Assembly (NCBI RefSeq): GCF_025854335.1
Contig: NZ_CP107716.1
Location: forward strand, 923,001 to 987,000
Direction of reading: 5' to 3'
Length of the DNA stretch: 64,000 nt
From: Pelagibacterium flavum
Lineage (GTDB): Bacteria > Pseudomonadota > Alphaproteobacteria > Rhizobiales > Devosiaceae
The notes beneath the pieces are model-generated. The model did not search any database. It saw only the letters and a program-made list of their open reading frames with translations, and was not told the DNA's origin. Each line of letters starts with the position of its first letter. Positions within the stretch are counted from its first letter, which is position 1. Position numbers and translations under genes: made by a program. Positions 1 to 11,541 of this stretch are shown piece after piece.

Positions 1-971
1 TGATCGGCATCGTGCCGGCATCGGATACGGGCGCCGTGGAAATGGCGCTGTGGGGCATGCTGGGCGCACGCGGCGTCGACATGCTGACCTGGGAATCGTT
101 TGGGGCCGGTTGGGTCACCGACGTTCAAAAGCAACTCAAGCTCGACGATGTGCGTGTGCTCAAGGCCGAATATGGCGAGCTGCCGGACCTCTCCGAAGTC
201 GATTTTACCCGTGACGTGGTGTTCACCTGGAACGGGACGACCTCGGGCGTTCGGGTTCCTGACGGGGACTGGATCCCGGCGGACCGCGAGGGGCTGACCA
301 TTTGCGATGCCACTTCGGCAGCGTTTGCGCAGAACCTTGATTTTTCCAAGCTCGATGTGGTGACCTTTTCCTGGCAGAAGGCGCTGGGCGGGGAAGCCGC
401 GCACGGCATTCTGATCCTCTCGCCGCGCGCCGTGGAACGGCTGGAAACCTTCACACCGGCCAACCGTCCGCTGCCGAAAATTTTCCGGCTGACCAAGGGT
501 GGCAAGCTGATGGCCGAAGTCTTTGAAGGCGCGACCATTAATACGGTGTCGATGATCTGTATCGAAGACGCCGTGGACGCCATGGAATGGGGTCTCAAGG
601 TTGGCGGGCTCAAGGCGCTGCAGGCGCGGGCCGATGCCAATGAAAAGGCGATTGCCGATTGGGTGGCAAAGACCGATTGGGTTGATTTTCTCGCCACCGA
701 TCCAAAGGTGCGGTCCAACACTTCGGTGTGCCTGAAGATCGTCGATCCAGACGTCACAGCGCTTTCAGATGAGGCGCAGGCAAAGCTCGCCAAGGCCGTT
801 GTCTCCCGGCTCGACAAGGAAGCGGTGGCCTACGATATCGGCGGCTATCGCGATGCGCCGACAGGGTTCCGTATCTGGTGCGGCTCGACAGTGGAAACGG
901 CCGATCTCGAAAAGCTGACACCGTGGCTCGACTGGGCATTTGCCCAGGAAAAAGCAGCCGCTCTGGCCTGA
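1..971 (+). CDS. serC: Phosphoserine aminotransferase, 5' end outside window
   Basis: PLP enzyme that converts 3-phosphohydroxypyruvate and glutamate to O-phosphoserine, step two of serine synthesis. The frame is open from base 3, so the N-terminus lies upstream and about 322 residues are visible. The motif [15 protein letters not shown] carries the lysine expected to bind [12 protein letters not shown] and the [11 protein letters not shown] stretch fit the alphaproteobacterial/archaeal SerC branch rather than the E. coli type. serA follows after 67 nt on the same strand, so the two probably form a serine operon. GTG at 12 is an internal valine, not a start. Confidence 0.93.
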   Translation, partial: IGIVPASDTGAVEMALWGMLGARGVDMLTWESFGAGWVTDVQKQLKLDDVRVLKAEYGELPDLSEVDFTRDVVFTWNGTTSGVRVPDGDWIPADREGLTICDATSAAFAQNLDFSKLDVVTFSWQKALGGEAAHGILILSPRAVERLETFTPANRPLPKIFRLTKGGKLMAEVFEGATINTVSMICIEDAVDAMEWGLKVGGLKALQARADANEKAIADWVAKTDWVDFLATDPKVRSNTSVCLKIVDPDVTALSDEAQAKLAKAVVSRLDKEAVAYDIGGYRDAPTGFRIWCGSTVETADLEKLTPWLDWAFAQEKAAALA

Positions 972-1038
972 TTTCAGCCGTGCGCGCCGGGATGGCGCGC
1001 CGCCATTTTCCCCAATTTCAGATTTGATGGAGGGCGCA

Positions 1039-2628
1039 ATGCCCAAGGTTCTCGTTTCAGACAAGATCAGCCCGGCGGCGATCGAGATTTTCAAGGCAAA
1101 CGGGGTGGAGGTCGATTACCTCCCCGATGTTGGCAAGGACAAGGAAAAGCTGGCCGAAATCATCGGGCAGTATGACGGGCTCGCCATCCGTTCGGCGACC
1201 AAGGTGACCGACAAGATCCTGGCCAACGCCACCAATCTCAAGGTGATCGGGCGCGCCGGGATCGGGGTGGACAATGTCGATATTCCGGCAGCCACCGCCA
1301 AGGGCGTGATCGTGATGAACACCCCGTTCGGCAATTCGATCACCACGGCCGAACACGCGATTTCGATGATGCTGGCGCTGGCGCGGCAGATCCCGGAGGC
1401 CGATGCGTCGACCCGGGCCTCCAAGTGGGAAAAGAACCGCTTCATGGGCGTTGAGGTGACCAACAAGACGCTGGGCCTGATCGGTGCGGGCAATATCGGC
1501 TCGATCGTTGCCGACCGCGCGCAGGGCCTGAAAATGAAGGTCATCGCGTATGATCCGTTCCTCACCCCCGAGCGGGCGATCGATCTGGGCGTGGAAAAGG
1601 TGGAACTGGACGATCTTCTGGCCCGGGCCGATTTTATCACGCTGCACACGCCGCTGATCGATGCGACGCGCAACATCATTTCGGCCGAAGCGATCGCCAA
1701 GATGAAGGACGGCGTGCGGATCATCAACTGCGCGCGTGGCGGCCTGATCGATGAAGCAGCGCTGAAAGATGCGCTCGAGGCGGGCAAGGTCGCCGGCGCG
1801 GCGCTGGATGTGTTCCTGGAAGAACCGGCCAAGGACAATCCGCTGTTTGGCCTGGCCAATGTCATCTGCACGCCCCATCTTGGCGCGTCGACCACCGAAG
1901 CACAGGAAAATGTCGCGCTGCAGGTGGCCGAGCAGATTTCGGCCTATCTCAACACAGGCGAAGTCATCAATGCGCTGAACTTCCCATCGATTTCCGCCGA
2001 AGAAGCGCCCAAGCTGACGCCATTCGTCAAGCTGGCCGAGCTCTTGGGATCGTTTGCCGGGCAGTTGACCGAAACGGCGATCAGCGGCATCCGCATCGAG
2101 TTCGAGGGCGACGTCTCCGCGCTCAACACCAAGCCGATGGTGGCCGCGTTGCTCAATGGCGTGCTCAAGCCGCTGCTGGGCGATGTGAACATGGTTTCGG
2201 CACCGGCGCTGGCCAAGGATCGCGGCATTGCCGTTGAAACGGTCAATCGCGAGCAGGTGGGCGCTTACGACAACCTCATCCGCCTCACCGTGGTGACCGA
2301 GCGGCAGGAGCGCAGCGTCGCCGGTACGGTCTATGGGACCAAGGCGCCGCGGATTGTCGAGATCAAGGGGATCACGCTTGAAGCGGAAGTGACCCCGCAC
2401 ATGCTCTACATCACCAATGAGGACAAGCCGGGCTTTATCGGCCGTCTGGGCACGCTCATGGGGCAGCTTGGCATCAATATCGCCAACTTCAATCTCGGTC
2501 GGGTCGAGCAGGGCAAGGACGCGATCGCGCTTCTGTCCATCGACAGCGAGCTGACCGATGGCGAGTTGACGCAGATCGAAGGGCTCGAGGGAGTCAAGCA
2601 GGCCAAGCGGCTGGTGTTTACGGTCTGA
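1039..2628 (+). CDS. serA: D-3-phosphoglycerate dehydrogenase
   Basis: NAD-dependent first enzyme of serine synthesis, oxidising 3-phosphoglycerate to 3-phosphohydroxypyruvate. The 529-aa product has the long type-I architecture: substrate and nucleotide-binding domains, an intervening domain, and a C-terminal ACT domain for allosteric control. The Rossmann motif GAGNIGS lies near residue 150 and the catalytic histidine of CTPHLGAST near residue 280. The frame is open from 940, but ATG 1039 has a GGAGGG site at 1029-1034, and MPKVLVSDKIS is a normal SerA N-terminus. It follows serC and is closed by a hairpin terminator. Confidence 0.96.
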   Translation: MPKVLVSDKISPAAIEIFKANGVEVDYLPDVGKDKEKLAEIIGQYDGLAIRSATKVTDKILANATNLKVIGRAGIGVDNVDIPAATAKGVIVMNTPFGNSITTAEHAISMMLALARQIPEADASTRASKWEKNRFMGVEVTNKTLGLIGAGNIGSIVADRAQGLKMKVIAYDPFLTPERAIDLGVEKVELDDLLARADFITLHTPLIDATRNIISAEAIAKMKDGVRIINCARGGLIDEAALKDALEAGKVAGAALDVFLEEPAKDNPLFGLANVICTPHLGASTTEAQENVALQVAEQISAYLNTGEVINALNFPSISAEEAPKLTPFVKLAELLGSFAGQLTETAISGIRIEFEGDVSALNTKPMVAALLNGVLKPLLGDVNMVSAPALAKDRGIAVETVNREQVGAYDNLIRLTVVTERQERSVAGTVYGTKAPRIVEIKGITLEAEVTPHMLYITNEDKPGFIGRLGTLMGQLGINIANFNLGRVEQGKDAIALLSIDSELTDGELTQIEGLEGVKQAKRLVFTV

Positions 2629-2650
2629 GGCCCATCACATAGATTTTGGC

Positions 2651-2679
2651 AAGGGCGGCAGCGATGCCGCCCTTTTTTG
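2651..2679 (+). terminator. Rho-independent terminator of serA
   Basis: Perfect 10-bp stem AAGGGCGGCA / TGCCGCCCTT with a 4-nt loop, running into a T tract, 22 nt after the serA stop. Confidence 0.9.
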
Positions 2680-2681
2680 TA

Positions 2682-2706
2682 CTTCCGAACAGAAAAAGTG
2701 GGGTCC
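2682..2706 (+). repeat. Degenerate copy of an interspersed intergenic repeat
   Basis: The core TCCGAACAGAAAAAGTGG matches the better copies at 17205-17250 and 20246-20291, with about 17 of 22 core positions shared with the first. It lies in the gap between two convergent genes. Confidence 0.5.
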
Positions 2707-2724
2707 GCCTATGCTGGACGTCCC

Positions 2725-3699
2725 CTATTGCGGCTTTAAGATGTCGCGAAGATTGCGGCGGGCTGCATATTCGGCAATGCCGATGCCGGCGACGATGAAG
2801 GCAGCGGCGATCAAGTGGAAGATTTCGAGGGTTTCGCCGAGGACAAAGACGGCGAGCAGGGCGCCGAAGACGGGAATGAGGTTTATGAACAGGCTCGCCC
2901 GATTGGGGCCGATCAGTTCTACCCCGCGTGCGTAGGTCATCTGTGCGACGATGGAAGGCAGGAGGGCAACATAGAGAACGACGGCCCAGCCGCGCCAGCT
3001 CATGGTGGCTACGTCCGCGACAAGGCCGGTCGTGCCGGTGCCCAAAACCAACTGATAGAAGGCGGCGGCGAGCATGGCGAAAAAGCTGGTGCAGGCGATA
3101 AAGCTCAGCCAGCCGATTTTTGGCTTGTAGCGCAGCATGAGTGAGTGGAGCGCGTAAAAAAGAGCGGCGAGCAGCATCAGGGCATCGCCGATATTGACGT
3201 CGAGCCCGACCAGCCGAAGGGGACTGCCATGGGTTGCGACGTGGATGACGCCATAGATGGTGAGCACCACGCCCACGATGTGGAGCCCGGAGGCGCGAAC
3301 GCGGAAGATTGCGAAATTGCCCACCATGACGAGCACGGGAATGGCGGCCTGGATCATGGCGACATTAACGGCGGCGGTGTAGGTGGTTGCGGCGTAAAGC
3401 AGGACGTTGAAGCTGGTGAAGCCGAGAACGCCGTAAAAGGCCAGCCAGCCCCAGCCGCGGCGGATTTCGCTCCAATCGGCGCGCAGGCTCGTCCAGGCGA
3501 AGGGCACGATGATGACAAAAGCCACCATCCAGCGCATGACCGAGAGCGCATAGGGATCAAGCTCGCCGATGGCCATCTTGCCGGCAATGATATTGGCGCC
3601 CCAGAACAGCGTGGACAGGGTCAAAAGCAGGTAGGGCTGGCCCATGAGCCGCGTTAAAGGATTGGATGGTTGCGCGGCGGAGGCGGGGGACTTTGTCAT
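2725..3699 (-). CDS. DMT-superfamily permease with two EamA domains
   Basis: Inner-membrane transporter of 324 aa with about ten hydrophobic segments in two EamA repeats. The first begins after PYLLLTLSTLFWGANIIAGKMA. A proline-bearing second half ends SLFINLIPVFGALLAVFVLGE, the usual signature of the second repeat. Members export amino acids or other metabolites; nothing here fixes the substrate. It is transcribed alone, convergent to serA and divergent from purA. The ATG at 3697-3699 precedes a short hydrophilic N-terminus. Confidence 0.85.
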   Translation of the reverse strand: MTKSPASAAQPSNPLTRLMGQPYLLLTLSTLFWGANIIAGKMAIGELDPYALSVMRWMVAFVIIVPFAWTSLRADWSEIRRGWGWLAFYGVLGFTSFNVLLYAATTYTAAVNVAMIQAAIPVLVMVGNFAIFRVRASGLHIVGVVLTIYGVIHVATHGSPLRLVGLDVNIGDALMLLAALFYALHSLMLRYKPKIGWLSFIACTSFFAMLAAAFYQLVLGTGTTGLVADVATMSWRGWAVVLYVALLPSIVAQMTYARGVELIGPNRASLFINLIPVFGALLAVFVLGETLEIFHLIAAAFIVAGIGIAEYAARRNLRDILKPQ

Positions 3700-3829
3700 A
3701 ACGGGCCTTGTACTTTATAGAACCCGGACTTATCAGCGTTTTGGCTCGCGGTGAAACATAGATTTTTCATCGGCGGCTCCCCGGTCCGGATGGCGGGGCG
3801 TGGCGGACACGAAAGGGAAATTGGCGTAA

Positions 3830-5119
3830 ATGGCGAATGTTGTGGTGGTCGGCTCGCAATGGGGCGACGAGGGCAAGGGCAAGATTGTTGACTGGCTTTC
3901 CGAGCGCGCCGATGTGGTGGTGCGCTATCAGGGTGGGCACAATGCCGGCCATACGCTCGTCATCGACGGGGTGAGCTACAAGCTTTCACTCCTGCCCTCG
4001 GGGCTGGTGCGCGGCAAGTTTTCAGTGATCGGCAATGGCGTTGTGGTCGATCCGCACCACTTCGTTTCCGAAGTCGACAAGATTGCCGGGCAGGGCATTT
4101 CGGTGACGCCCGAGGTTTTGCGCATCGCCGAGAATGCGCCGCTGATCCTCTCGCTGCACCGTGAACTGGACGCGCTGCGCGAGGACTCCAATTCCGGACT
4201 CAAGATCGGCACGACCAGACGCGGGATCGGGCCGGCCTATGAGGACAAGGTTGGCCGTCGGGCGATCCGGGTTTGCGATCTGGCCGAGCCTGAAACGCTG
4301 ATGGACAAGATCGAGCGGCTTTTGACCCACCACAATGCGCTGCGGCGCGGCATGGGGGCGGCCGAGGTTTCGGCGCAGGCAATCCATGATGAACTGATGG
4401 CAGTGGCCGACAAGATCCTGCCGTTCATGGACAGGGTTTGGGAACTGCTCGACGAGCGGCGCAAACGCGGCGAACGCATTCTGTTCGAGGGCGCCCAGGG
4501 GGCCCTGCTCGACAATGATCACGGCACCTATCCGTTCGTGACCTCGTCCAATACCGTGGCCGGGCAGGCGGCGCCCGGCTCGGGACTTGGGCCGGCGGCT
4601 ATCGACTATGTTCTCGGTATTACAAAGGCCTATACAACCCGGGTGGGTGAGGGGCCGTTTCCGACCGAGCAGGACAACGAGGTCGGTCAGTTCCTCGGCG
4701 AGAAGGGGCACGAGTTTGGTGTCGTGACCGGACGCAAGCGGCGCTGCGGGTGGTTTGACGCGGTGATCGTGCGTCAGACTGTGCGGACTTCGGGCATTCA
4801 CGGTATCGCCTTGACCAAACTCGATGTGCTCGACGGGATGGACGAAATCCAGGTTTGCGTCGGCTATGAACTTGACGGGCAGAGAATAGATTATCTGCCT
4901 GCCTCAATGGGGGCACAAAGTCGAGTCAAGCCAATTTACGAAACGCTGGATGGCTGGAAAGAAACGACCGCAGGCGCCCGGAGCTGGGCTGAATTGCCCG
5001 CTCAGGCGATCAAATATGTGCGGCGGATCGAAGAACTGATCGGCGCGAGTGTGGCCATGCTCTCCACAAGTCCGGAACGCGAAGACACGATTTTGGTACA
5101 GGACCCGTTTCAAGATTGA
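3830..5119 (+). CDS. purA: Adenylosuccinate synthetase
   Basis: GTP-dependent ligase joining IMP and aspartate to adenylosuccinate, the committed step to AMP. The 429-aa length is normal for the family. The N-terminal [11 protein letters not shown] is the phosphate-binding signature with the catalytic Asp, followed by [21 protein letters not shown] and the C-terminal [17 protein letters not shown] segment (here [14 protein letters not shown]) are also present. ATG 3830 has a GAAAGGG site about 15 nt upstream. No other purine gene is adjacent; a large acidic membrane protein follows on the same strand. Confidence 0.97.
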   Translation: MANVVVVGSQWGDEGKGKIVDWLSERADVVVRYQGGHNAGHTLVIDGVSYKLSLLPSGLVRGKFSVIGNGVVVDPHHFVSEVDKIAGQGISVTPEVLRIAENAPLILSLHRELDALREDSNSGLKIGTTRRGIGPAYEDKVGRRAIRVCDLAEPETLMDKIERLLTHHNALRRGMGAAEVSAQAIHDELMAVADKILPFMDRVWELLDERRKRGERILFEGAQGALLDNDHGTYPFVTSSNTVAGQAAPGSGLGPAAIDYVLGITKAYTTRVGEGPFPTEQDNEVGQFLGEKGHEFGVVTGRKRRCGWFDAVIVRQTVRTSGIHGIALTKLDVLDGMDEIQVCVGYELDGQRIDYLPASMGAQSRVKPIYETLDGWKETTAGARSWAELPAQAIKYVRRIEELIGASVAMLSTSPEREDTILVQDPFQD

Positions 5120-5177
5120 ATTTTCTTGTTTAGAAACAACTTTGTCTAATGCCGGCAACAAGTGATGTTGAGTAGAT

Positions 5178-7393
<2,216 letters not shown>

Positions 7394-7397
<4 letters not shown>

Positions 7398-8032
7398 CGC
7401 GCTTCCAGGACTGTGCGTCCATCTTCGATGCGGTAAGTGCGGTCGGCCAACGCCTTGATGTCGTCGGCCTGATGGGAAACCACTATGTTTCGCCAGTTGT
7501 TGGCGCGCACCATTTGAGCGACGAGGTCGCGGATTGGGGCCGCGGTTTTGTTGTCGAGGCCGGTGAACGGCTCGTCTAGCAGCAGTATGGGCCGATTGCG
7601 CAACAGCGTGCGGGCCAGGGCGACACGTTGCTTCTGGCCGCCCGACAGGCGCGCGGCGCGGCGGTTGATCATGTCTGACAACCCCATCTGATCGAGCGCC
7701 GCAACTACTCTTTCATCGTTGGCTTTGGTGCCGCCGCCCAGCCCCAGCGCCACATTGGCGCCGGTGGAGAGATGATCGAAGAGATTGTCCGATTGGAACA
7801 GGATCGAAACGGGGCGCTGTTCGGGGGGGAGTTCCAATATGGTGCGGCCCGCAAGCCGGATATCGCCCGAAGCCGGTTCGAGAAAGCCAGCGATCAGATC
7901 GAACAGGGTCGACTTGCCGGCGCCGGAGGGCCCGATCAGGCCGACGATTTCGCCGGGCTTTATGCTCATATCGAAGGCAAAGCCGGTTTTGCCGCCATCA
8001 TAGCTGAAGGTGAGACGGTCAATTTCGAGCAT
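7394..8032 (-). CDS. thiQ: Thiamine ABC transporter, ATP-binding protein
   Basis: ATPase of the thiamine/TPP importer, 212 aa, typical of the short ThiQ subfamily. Walker A is GPSGAGKS, the signature is LSGGQKQR and Walker B is ILLLDEP. It is the last gene of thiBPQ. Its start overlaps the end of thiP by 14 nt, indicating translational coupling, and its stop overlaps the convergent 5178-7397 gene by 4 nt. Expression should follow the TPP riboswitch at the head of the operon. Confidence 0.93.
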
Positions 8033-9617
8033 TGGTCAGCTTTTCAAAAAGTTTGGGGATGAGGATGAAGGCCGCGACGCTCACGATCAGCAGGACCGCA
8101 GCAATGGCCTCGGCGTCATTGGTGCGATAGGCGCCCAGCGCGCGGTACATCAGCCAGGGCAGCGTGGAAAATTCCGATGTTCCAAACAGCGATATGACAC
8201 CCAGATCGCCCAATGAAAAAACGAAGGCGACGGCCAGGGCATAGCCAATGGGCTGGCCAAGCAGCGGCCATTCGATCCGGCGCCATTGGCTGAACGAAGA
8301 CATGCCCAGCGAGCGGATGACGCGGTGATGGCGCAGGGTGAGCGCTTCGAGTGGCGGGGCGATGGTGGCAAAGACGAAGGGCAGCGCCAAAAGCGCATTG
8401 GCGAGGATCAAGACGATCGGGGCCACCATGACTGGTGCCAGGCCAGTCAGGCGGGCGAGAAGGAAAAAGCCGAGCGACAAAACGACGGCGGGGACCGCGA
8501 GATAGGCAAAGACCGGCAGGCCGAGGACAGCGCGCCAAAGCGAGCCCCTGGCCTGGAGCGCGCGGGCCATGCCGAGCGCGAGGCCCAGCGCAACGGCAAG
8601 CAGAGCGCTCAGGGTGCCGATTACCAGACTGGTAAGTGTGGCACGCCAGAAGGCGCTTTGGACGAGAATGTTCGAAATGGCGCCGAAGCCTTCGCCCAGG
8701 ACGGCAATCAGGGGGGCGAGGAAGCCAGCGAGCAGGATGGTGAGGACGATCTGCTGGAGGCCGGTTAGCCAGGGGCGTTCGGGCCAGTGGATATGGCTGG
8801 GAGAACCGAACAGGTTGGCGGCGGGCGAAAGGGTTGATGCGGGGATGATGATGGCAGCGCAGACGACCAGTTGCACGATGGCGAGGTTGACGGCGGCTCC
8901 AAGGTCGAAATCGAGGCGCACCGCCTGATAGATGGCGACTTCGAGGGTCTGGTTGGCCGGGCCGCCGCCCAGGGTTAGGACGATGGGAAAGCTGGTAAAA
9001 CACAAAAGAAAGATGGTGGCGGCCACGCCGGGGATCGAGGCGGCGAGCGCGGGAAGATCGATGATGGTAAAGCGCTGAAGCGGGCCAAGGCCCAGGCTGC
9101 GGCCGAGCTTGAGCTTTTCGATCGGGATGGCCGCCAACCGGTCGATAAAGATGCGGGCCGAAAAGGCGCCGTTCAGAACGACGTGGGCGGCGATGATGCC
9201 GCCGAGGCCGAAGATCGAGGAGCCGGTTTCCAGCCCGAAGGGGGCGAGCAGGAAATTGACCCAGCCATTGCGGCCCCAGATGGCCAGGAGGCCCGAGACG
9301 ACAACGAGCGAGGGCATGACGAGCGCTGTGGATAGCAGGCCGATGACGGCGCCCCGGCCGGGAAAGCGCAGTCGATCGAGCGTCCAGGCAATGGTCATGC
9401 CGGCGAGGATCGACAGAACAGTCGACAGGGCAGCCTGGGTCGCGGAGGTGACCAGCAGGTATCCGATGCCGGTGACGCTGGAACCGGTGGTTGCAAAGCG
9501 TTGCCCGGCGACCCAGAGAGACACCAGAAGGGCAGCGATCAGAACAGCGACGATGGCGGCGACCGATGCACCGACGTAACGGCGGCCGGGACGCCAGGTG
9601 GAGGGTATCCCGGCCAA
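8019..9617 (-). CDS. thiP: Thiamine ABC transporter, fused permease
   Basis: Inner-membrane permease of 532 aa with two homologous permease halves, as in ThiP, so a single chain forms the channel. The first half carries the coupling motif region RSLGLGPLQRFTIIDLPAL and the second RSLGMSSFSQWRRIEWPLL, both EAA-loop equivalents that contact ThiQ. About twelve hydrophobic segments are visible. It lies between thiB (6-nt gap) and thiQ (14-nt overlap). The position and fused form make the thiamine assignment strong. Confidence 0.93.
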   Translation of the reverse strand: MAGIPSTWRPGRRYVGASVAAIVAVLIAALLVSLWVAGQRFATTGSSVTGIGYLLVTSATQAALSTVLSILAGMTIAWTLDRLRFPGRGAVIGLLSTALVMPSLVVVSGLLAIWGRNGWVNFLLAPFGLETGSSIFGLGGIIAAHVVLNGAFSARIFIDRLAAIPIEKLKLGRSLGLGPLQRFTIIDLPALAASIPGVAATIFLLCFTSFPIVLTLGGGPANQTLEVAIYQAVRLDFDLGAAVNLAIVQLVVCAAIIIPASTLSPAANLFGSPSHIHWPERPWLTGLQQIVLTILLAGFLAPLIAVLGEGFGAISNILVQSAFWRATLTSLVIGTLSALLAVALGLALGMARALQARGSLWRAVLGLPVFAYLAVPAVVLSLGFFLLARLTGLAPVMVAPIVLILANALLALPFVFATIAPPLEALTLRHHRVIRSLGMSSFSQWRRIEWPLLGQPIGYALAVAFVFSLGDLGVISLFGTSEFSTLPWLMYRALGAYRTNDAEAIAAVLLIVSVAAFILIPKLFEKLTNARN

Positions 9618-9623
9618 TTTTTG

Positions 9624-10643
9624 CTACCTCAGCGTCGAGAACGCTTCCTCGATCCAGGCCCGAGTGTTGGCGGTCACTTCTTCGGCGTCAAGCAGAAGGG
9701 CGGGCTGGGGGTCGATCATTTCGGCAAAGCCGGGATTGAGCCCGCCTGTCGGTTCGAGTACCGGGTACATCCAGTTGGTTTCGGGCAGGGCGGCCTGCCC
9801 CTCGGGAGTGACGAGATAGGCAAGAAACTCGCGCGCCAACTCCTGGTTGGGGCTGGAAGCAAGAATGCCGGCGACTTCGATCTGGGTGTAGTGGCCCGCA
9901 TCGAACTTTGCCGCCCGGTAGCGGTCTTCGCCTTCGGCAATCAGGTGATAGGCGGGGGAAGTGGTGTAGGAGAGCACCATATCGGCCTCGCCCGAGAGGA
10001 ACAGGTCGTAGGATTCCGACCAGCCGCTGGTGACGGTCAGAATGTGCGGTGCGAGGCCTTCCCAGATTTCGACGGCATCATCTCCATAGAGTGACTTGAT
10101 CCACAGGATCAGGCCAAGGCCCGGGGTGGACGAGCGCGGATCCTGAATGACGATCTTGAAGTCTTCGGGGAGGGCGATCAGTTCCTCGAAGCTGGCAGGG
10201 GGCGTCGCGATCGACTGGGTGTCATAGACGAAGGCGAAATAGCCGTAGTCAAAGGGGACGAAAACCTCGTCGGTCCATTCGAGCGGGATGTCGAAATCGG
10301 GCAGGTCGAGCTGGTGCTCGGTGAACAGGCCGGTCGCCTTGCCTTCGCCTATGGTCGCGGTATCGAGCCCGAGAATGATATCGGCATCGGTCGCGTCGCC
10401 TTCGAGCTGGGCACGGCGCAGGGCCGAGATCGAATCGTCAGCGGAAACGAAATTGAGCGTGCACTCGCACTGGGCCTCAAAGCCCTCCTTGAGCAAGGGG
10501 CCGGGGCCCCAATCTGCGGCAAAGGCATCGTAGGTGTAAACGGTGAGCGTTGAATTGTCCTGGGCGACGGCCGGGAGCGCAAGAGCTCCGAGCACAACCG
10601 CGCACAGGCTCGTCCTTACGGAAGCGATCATGAGTTTCCTCAT
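9624..10643 (-). CDS. thiB: Thiamine-binding periplasmic protein
   Basis: Solute-binding protein of 339 aa delivering thiamine, TMP or TPP to ThiPQ. The N-terminus MRKLMIASVRTSLCAVVLGA followed by ALPAVAQ is a signal peptide with an Ala-x-Ala site. The mature part has the family features LTVYTYDAF, DDSISALRRAQLEGDATDADIILGLD and SYTTSPAYH. First gene of the operon; its roughly 105-nt leader contains the hairpins below the TPP riboswitch. The ATG at 10641-10643 lacks a strong ribosome-binding site, which suits a riboswitch-controlled leader. Confidence 0.93.
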   Translation of the reverse strand: MRKLMIASVRTSLCAVVLGALALPAVAQDNSTLTVYTYDAFAADWGPGPLLKEGFEAQCECTLNFVSADDSISALRRAQLEGDATDADIILGLDTATIGEGKATGLFTEHQLDLPDFDIPLEWTDEVFVPFDYGYFAFVYDTQSIATPPASFEELIALPEDFKIVIQDPRSSTPGLGLILWIKSLYGDDAVEIWEGLAPHILTVTSGWSESYDLFLSGEADMVLSYTTSPAYHLIAEGEDRYRAAKFDAGHYTQIEVAGILASSPNQELAREFLAYLVTPEGQAALPETNWMYPVLEPTGGLNPGFAEMIDPQPALLLDAEEVTANTRAWIEEAFSTLR

Positions 10644-10653
10644 TGTTTGGCGT

Positions 10654-10672
10654 GCAAAACCAACGGTTTTGC
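10654..10672 (-). other. Leader hairpin just upstream of thiB
   Basis: Perfect 8-bp inverted repeat GCAAAACC / GGTTTTGC with a 3-nt loop, ending 10 nt before the thiB start. A second hairpin with arms at 10721-10730 and 10738-10747 lies between it and the riboswitch. One of the two may form the expression platform; neither has a long U tract. Confidence 0.5.
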
Positions 10673-10747
10673 TGGCGCCGAGCCAAGTTTGCGGCCATGA
10701 ATGAGGGGAAAGGTTTCAAATGGCAGGGGGATTTGTGACCCTTGCCA

Positions 10748-10833
10748 TCTCGAACTTCCTCCGCCAGCATGACCTGGTTCAGGTTCTATGGGTTTTTCTC
10801 AGCCCATCCTTTCGGACAGACACCCCAGCGAGA
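10748..10833 (-). ncRNA. TPP riboswitch (THI element) controlling thiBPQ
   Basis: On the minus strand the segment shows the conserved TPP aptamer parts in order: a closing TCTCG / CGAGA stem, GGGGTG, the invariant CTGAGA, ACCC, then AACCTGAACCAGGTCATGC and AGGAAG. It lies about 105 nt upstream of thiB. TPP binding normally shuts the operon down. The thiN gene starts 19 nt beyond its 5' end on the other strand. Confidence 0.93.
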
Positions 10834-10851
10834 CGAGGCGACACTATAGGC

Positions 10852-11541
10852 GTGCAAGGACCAGTGCAAGACGGCGCGGGGGAAAACGGGGAGCGTCTCG
10901 TCTTCGAGGGGCCGCTGCTGATCGTGGGTGGGGGCGAGGTCGATCCTGGTATGCTGGCCGCACTCGCCGAACGGGCTGCGGGGCTGGTGGGCGCCGATCG
11001 GGGCGGGGACATCCTGATGGCGGCGGGGCTTGTGCCCGATGCGGTGATCGGGGATATGGATTCGGTGGCTGACCGGACACGATTTCCGGCCGGAACGATG
11101 ATCGTTGCGCTGCCCGAACAAGATACAACCGATTTCGAAAAGTGCCTTTATTCGACACGCGCACCGCTGACGCTGGCGCTGGGGATGACGGGCGGGCGGT
11201 TCGACCACACGCTGGCGGCGCTGCATGCGGTGGCGCGCCATGCGACGGAGCGAAAGATTATCTTGATCGACGGCCACGATCTGGCGATGGGGGTTGCCGG
11301 TTCGATCAGTCTCAGGGTCGGCGCAGGAGAGCGGATATCGATCTATCCGCTGGGGCGGACGCAGTTCGCAGGCTCAAAGGGTTTGCTCTACCGGCTCGAG
11401 GGGTTGGAGATGGTGCAGGGGCAAACGATCGGCACGTCGAACAGGGCTACCGAGGATGTCATTGAAATCACGGTGGCACCGGGGGTGCAGGACCCCTGGC
11501 TGTTGATCGTGGACAAACGATTGCTGGACGCTATCTTGTAG
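10852..11541 (+). CDS. thiN: Thiamine pyrophosphokinase
   Basis: Transfers pyrophosphate from ATP to thiamine to give TPP, the step that makes imported thiamine usable and produces the ligand of the adjacent riboswitch. The product is 229 aa. GADRGGDILMAAGLVPDAVIGDMDSV, shortened here to its key parts GADRGG and GDMDS, is the catalytic signature, followed by QDTTDFEKCL and GMTGGRFDHTLA. GTG 10852 is chosen because the longer frame from 10720 would read through the antisense riboswitch. No strong ribosome-binding site is visible. It overlaps the convergent 11531-12823 gene by 11 nt. Confidence 0.88.
   Translation: MQGPVQDGAGENGERLVFEGPLLIVGGGEVDPGMLAALAERAAGLVGADRGGDILMAAGLVPDAVIGDMDSVADRTRFPAGTMIVALPEQDTTDFEKCLYSTRAPLTLALGMTGGRFDHTLAALHAVARHATERKIILIDGHDLAMGVAGSISLRVGAGERISIYPLGRTQFAGSKGLLYRLEGLEMVQGQTIGTSNRATEDVIEITVAPGVQDPWLLIVDKRLLDAIL

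Noticed and set aside
1057..2400. Long antisense frame opposite serA (447 codons)
   Set aside because: It lies fully inside a clear serA gene, its translation is Arg/Gly/His-rich with no domain, and high G+C makes long antisense frames common.
10720..10851. Upstream extension of thiN
   Set aside because: It would translate the complement of the TPP aptamer and gives a non-family N-terminus; GTG 10852 is better.
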